Part shown: piece after piece, positions 60,469 through 64,000 of the stretch
Layout of the letters: each line of letters opens with the position of its first letter
Numbering within the stretch: the stretch's first letter is position 1
Source of the DNA: Ceratopteris richardii
Lineage: Eukaryota; Streptophyta; Polypodiopsida; Polypodiales; Pteridaceae
DNA: 64,000 bases
Direction of reading: 5' to 3'
Assembly (NCBI GenBank): GCA_020310875.1
Contig: CM035444.1
Coordinates: 21,262,272-21,326,271, forward strand
Made by a program: the position numbers and the translations under genes
The notes under the pieces: model-generated
What the model was told of the DNA's origin: nothing
Database searches by the model: none
Seen by the model: only the letters and a program-made list of their open reading frames with translations

Positions 60469-63270
60469 TCACAGAAGGTAGCAATCAATATAATCACCAA
60501 GAAAAGTGATCATATCTTCTCTAGGCTTGGAGTACATTTTAAGGAGCTTGGTTTTCCAAACATTGAAATGAAATCTTTTCAGAATTTCAAAAGGGCTCTT
60601 AATAGTCGAAGGATCATGATTATCAGCAGGTATACAGAGACTGATAATCTTCCTCAAACCATACATAAATGAGAAGAAGTAATCCTTTCTCTTGTCATTG
60701 AAGATGGCACAATTTCTGTTTTTCCAGATATGCCACAGGGTGTGATTCCTGATAATTTGCCACAAAGGAATGTCCATACCTTTAGCTTCTCCTAACAGAA
60801 TTTCTTTGGCACTTGGGAGATTAAGACCTTGTCTATGGCAGAAGGACCAGATACCAACCCAATATCTAAGAGCATATTTACACTTGATGAAAAGGTGTTC
60901 CAAATCTTCTTCTTTACCACAAAGTTTGCAATGACCAGCATCAATCTTATACTTCCTAGCATGGCTGCCCGTCCAAATGCCTTGGTGGAGGATGAGCCAA
61001 CTCAGACAAGACTGCTTGATAGATAGAGGGAAGGCCCAGCAACACTGGAACCTGTACTTCCACTGAAGGTGGGACCACTACATTCCCCATTTCTTGTTCA
61101 GCTTTCCAGTGATTTCTTTTATACTCCTAAAATTCCTTTTGAAGGAATTTAAAATATCCCAGGCAACATCCTGAAGGGCAATCTGCTTACTCCACATGTT
61201 GGTTCCCAACTTCTCCATCAGAAAGTCCATCTTGCTCACCAGGATCTGTTTACATTGAACAGAAAGACTATTAGAATTATTAATATCATCAGTACCTGCT
61301 CTCAACAAATCCTTCCAGTGCCCATAACCCTCCTTCCTGCATTTGTTCCCTCTGATAGTTAGATCATACAGGGAACCAGAGCTGGACCAGCCAAACCAAA
61401 GGGAGTCCTGCTCAAAGAAAGAGGAATTATGCAAGAACCATATAGGCAGTTTATAATTGGACTTAACTAACAACCAAGCTTTCCAAAAATTGCAAATTAA
61501 CTGACTGCCTTTGGGAACAAAATCAACAGGAGAAGTAATAATATCCCACAGAGAGCAGTTACTCCAGCTTTTATTATTTTTCACATAGAATCTATTAATA
61601 TTTCTTTTAATCAGACAGGCCCAGAAATCATTAGAGGAGAGAGATCTAAAAATCCATTTAGCAGCCATTTGATTAGCCATTCTGGTAGGACAAATGATAC
61701 CCAGACCCCCTTCAGACTTATTCATACAACAAATATTCCAGGCAACCTTGGGAATTTTAGAACCACTCCACAAAAATTTTCTAGCCAAGGAGATGGCCTG
61801 TCTCATCTGCTTTTTATTAGGTTGCCAGCAAGACAGAAAGTAGGTCAGCGAGGGGAGGATATAATGCTTCAGAATAAAAGCTCTATGAGAGAGACTGTAT
61901 TGCACATCACTCCATTTATAAATTTTAGCTCTAAATTTATCAAGCATCCAATTCCATCTTTGCTCATTAGTGATGCCAAAGCCCATGGGAATACCCAGCA
62001 GCCTGAAAATGCTCCCTTTCTTTATGATACCACAACCTGCCTTCTCTACACAAGGAGGGATATGACTATTAGTAGCAGAAAAACCCGTTTTCTTATGATT
62101 AATAACCGAACCACTGGCAAGACAAAACATCTCAAGACAATTCAGGAATTGCTCAGCAGAATTATCATCAGCTTTCATAAGCATGTTAGTATCATCTGCA
62201 AACATTTGAAGGCCCAAGGGGGAGAGAGCCTGGGGAATATCCAATCCAGAAATGGTGCCTTGACTCATGCAATCCTTGACTAGCCATCCAAGAGCATCAC
62301 TTGCAATAGCAAAAAGGAGGGGGGCCAAGGGACAACCTTGTCTGATGGACCTGCACAGTCTCAAAGGGTTAGAAAGAAAACCATTTATGGCCACTTTAGA
62401 ATAGGCATTGCCAAAAAGAATGCTGACAAATTTAATAAACCTTTTACCAAAACCAACATCATGTAAGGATTGAAGAATGAAGTCCCATTCTATCCTGTCA
62501 TAGGCCTTGTCAAAGTCAATTTTGAAGAAGTAGGAGTCAACATTAATCTCATTGCAATACTCAAGACTTTCCCAAATGGTAATAATATTGTCCAAAATAA
62601 ATCTGCCTTTTATGAATCCTTTTTGTTCAGGAAGGATAATAGAATCCATAAGAGGACTAAGCCTTCTGGCCAAGATGCCAGCAAATATTTTGTACAGAGA
62701 AGTCAGGCAGGAGATGGGTCTCCAATTGTTTAAATCATCCTTGGGACCTTTTTTGTGGACAAGTTTTATCACTCCAGTGTTTATAAAAGGAGAAAGGGAT
62801 CCCCTTCTAGAGGCTTCTTGCCAGATCTTAAGAATTATTGGGACCAAGACTTCCTTAAATTCCTGAAAAAACTCATAAGACAAACCATCATGACCAGGAG
62901 ACTTTCCACGCTTCAATTTGCTAATGGATTCTCTTACCTCACCCTCAGAAAGGGGCATGTCAAGGAGGGAGTCCATTCCCTGAGGAACCAACTTTTTCCT
63001 ACAAAGGGCAATGGCATCTCTTGCACTCCAAACAGCATCCCCTCTCTTGGGAGGCAGAGAGAATACATTGGCAAAGAACCTATGAACCACCTGAAGATTA
63101 TCTTTCATATCTTTTGCAATAATACCAGAATTATTCTTGAGAAGAGGGATAAAATCCTTGGCTTTTTTTTTTCTCAACAGATCAAACATATACTTATTGG
63201 GCTTGTCTATTTTGCCAGCCCAGAATTCTCTCGACGTGGCAAGGGCACCTCTAGCAAGGATATAATCCAC
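60469..63270 (-). pseudogene. LINE ORF2: reverse transcriptase and zf-RVT domain
   Basis: An open frame from 63,270 to 61,078 (730 codons) continues in the same frame after a single TAG (61,078-61,080) to 60,469. RT motifs in order: LKRGKSPGHDGLSYEFF (about residues 120-136), VHKKGPKDDLNNWRPISCL, GFIKGRFILDNI, FKIDFDKAYDRIEWDF (about residue 247), IRQGCPLAPLLFAIASDAL and FADD (about residue 355, the catalytic pair). After the stop come HCKLCGKEEDLEHLFIKC (zf-RVT) and a C-terminal tail. RT copies the element RNA at a nicked target. No RNase H domain is seen. The endonuclease lies upstream in another frame. The frame has no ATG at its start (GTG at 63,268-63,270), because it is really the continuation of the endonuclease frame. 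Confidence 0.9.
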
Positions 63271-64000
63271 TTTCTTATTTTTTCTTGAAGTTCAAAGAGC
63301 TTAACTCTTTTGTCTTCCAAATCAGTATTAGAGCACTCAATGCTATTCTGCTCCTGCAAAATCATCATCCTTCTCTTTTGTCTAATGTCTTTAGCTTTAT
63401 ACTTATAGTACTTCAAAATATCCTGGATATCTTTGACAGCCTTTTCCCAAGCCACAAAAGGAGAAATGTCACTAGTAAAGTGCAGGTTTAGGGTAGTGAT
63501 GATTTTTTCCTTAACCAAAGGGATCTTAAAAAGGGAAGAATCCAAATGAGTCCAACCAGCCCTATAAATAGGATTGTTATGATAAAGTTTTATGATTAAA
63601 GGCGAATGATCAGACATTTGCAGAGAATGATCAATAGAACAAGTATAATTCCACAAATAGTGACTCCTACCTGCATTCATGTAAAATTTGTCTAATCTAG
63701 CAGACAGAGGATTTGAGCTATTACGATTATTCCAAGTATGGCCAGAATTGGCTGAGAGATCCACAAGATTATGATTATTAATCATATTAAACCAACAGTT
63801 CTTTTCAAAACCAGAAACTATATTATCACTTTTACCCTTCCTGTCACTACTACTAGTGACCATGTTGAAGTCCCCAGTCAAAATAATATCACCTTGAATC
63901 CTGAGAATTTCCTCCCAGCATTGGCTCTCTGAACAGCCTGATTAGCTGCATAAACATAAACCACAGTATAGTTAAGAGGATCTTTACACCTAACTGCTAC
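63271..64000 (-). pseudogene. LINE ORF2: APE-type endonuclease (partial)
   Basis: Minus-strand frame from 63,881 down to about 63,284, with the metal-binding motif TGDFNMVTSS (about 63,880-63,850), SGHTWNNRNSSNPLSARLDKFYM and the catalytic SDHSPL near 63,605. It then shifts by one base into the RT frame at a six-A run (63,278-63,283). A second shift lies near 63,925-63,940. Beyond it the reading continues to the window edge (VVYVYAANQ, the usual Y-x-x-N block). The enzyme nicks the target DNA for RT to prime on. The N-terminal part lies outside the window. Confidence 0.85.

Larger units (their letters stand above)
60366..64000 (-). mobile_element. LINE, L1-type, nearly complete ORF2; 5' end beyond the window
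   Basis: Minus-strand non-LTR retrotransposon. The 3' end is marked by 13 T at 60,366-60,378 (poly-A tail on the minus strand). It runs through a short 3' untranslated part, zf-RVT, RT and endonuclease to the window edge. ORF1 and the 5' end are outside, so the matching target duplication cannot be checked. Only three defects are visible in about 3.5 kb of coding sequence, which makes it the best-kept LINE here. Confidence 0.9.

Noticed and set aside
61669-62283. Plus-strand frames of 100-204 codons at 61,669-63,288
   Set aside because: They are antisense shadows of the LINE reverse transcriptase on the minus strand.

Overview
The window looks like a transposon graveyard from a large, AT-rich land-plant genome. 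It holds nested Ty1/copia and Ty3/gypsy elements, plant L1-type LINEs with DUF4283-like and zf-RVT-like parts, a short LTR element carrying only gag, tRNA-like SINE modules and very long CT tracts. I found no convincing host protein gene, rRNA gene or functional tRNA gene. The sequence alone does not fix the species; a fern, gymnosperm or other large plant genome would all fit.

Layout. 1-12,050: two related copies of a Ty1/copia family (about 1-1,935 and 6,140-12,050), separated by an L1 fragment, a second copia gag remnant and uninformative AT-rich DNA. 13,250-15,415: a plus-strand L1 remnant (ORF1 and endonuclease). 15,420-16,690: a minus-strand copia remnant. 16,720-26,600: a plus-strand copia integrase region split by a Tat-like gypsy element (17,007-26,050, LTRs 601/611 bp, 5-bp target duplication AAGAC). 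26,600-37,866: an old minus-strand gypsy region split by a chromovirus (29,405-33,903, LTRs 391/390 bp, target duplication CTCTC). 37,866-39,648: a plus-strand copia 5' end with primer site, gag and protease. 39,649-40,163: a minus-strand copy of the first copia family, abutting it head to head. 40,460-44,340: an L1 tail, then DNA I cannot assign. 44,342-44,981: a giant CT/CCCT tract. 46,440-48,830: a minus-strand L1 remnant. 49,237-52,077: a TR-GAG-type element with target duplication ATAGA. 52,597-58,552: a tandem duplication of a roughly 3-kb unit carrying tRNA-like modules. 58,553-60,365: an LTR-like stretch and a GC-richer GA/CT-bearing stretch. 60,366-64,000: a nearly complete minus-strand L1 ORF2 running off the window.

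History. Hand-compared LTR pairs differ by about 3% (chromovirus), 5% (Tat-like) and 14% (TR-GAG), which gives a relative insertion order. The elements that were split must be older than the elements inside them. The best leads are the extra open frames downstream of integrase in the Tat-like element, the TR-GAG element with a perfectly kept hairpin at its predicted promoter, a retropepsin-like block downstream of integrase in the minus-strand gypsy region, and the 3-kb duplication with Pol III-type boxes.
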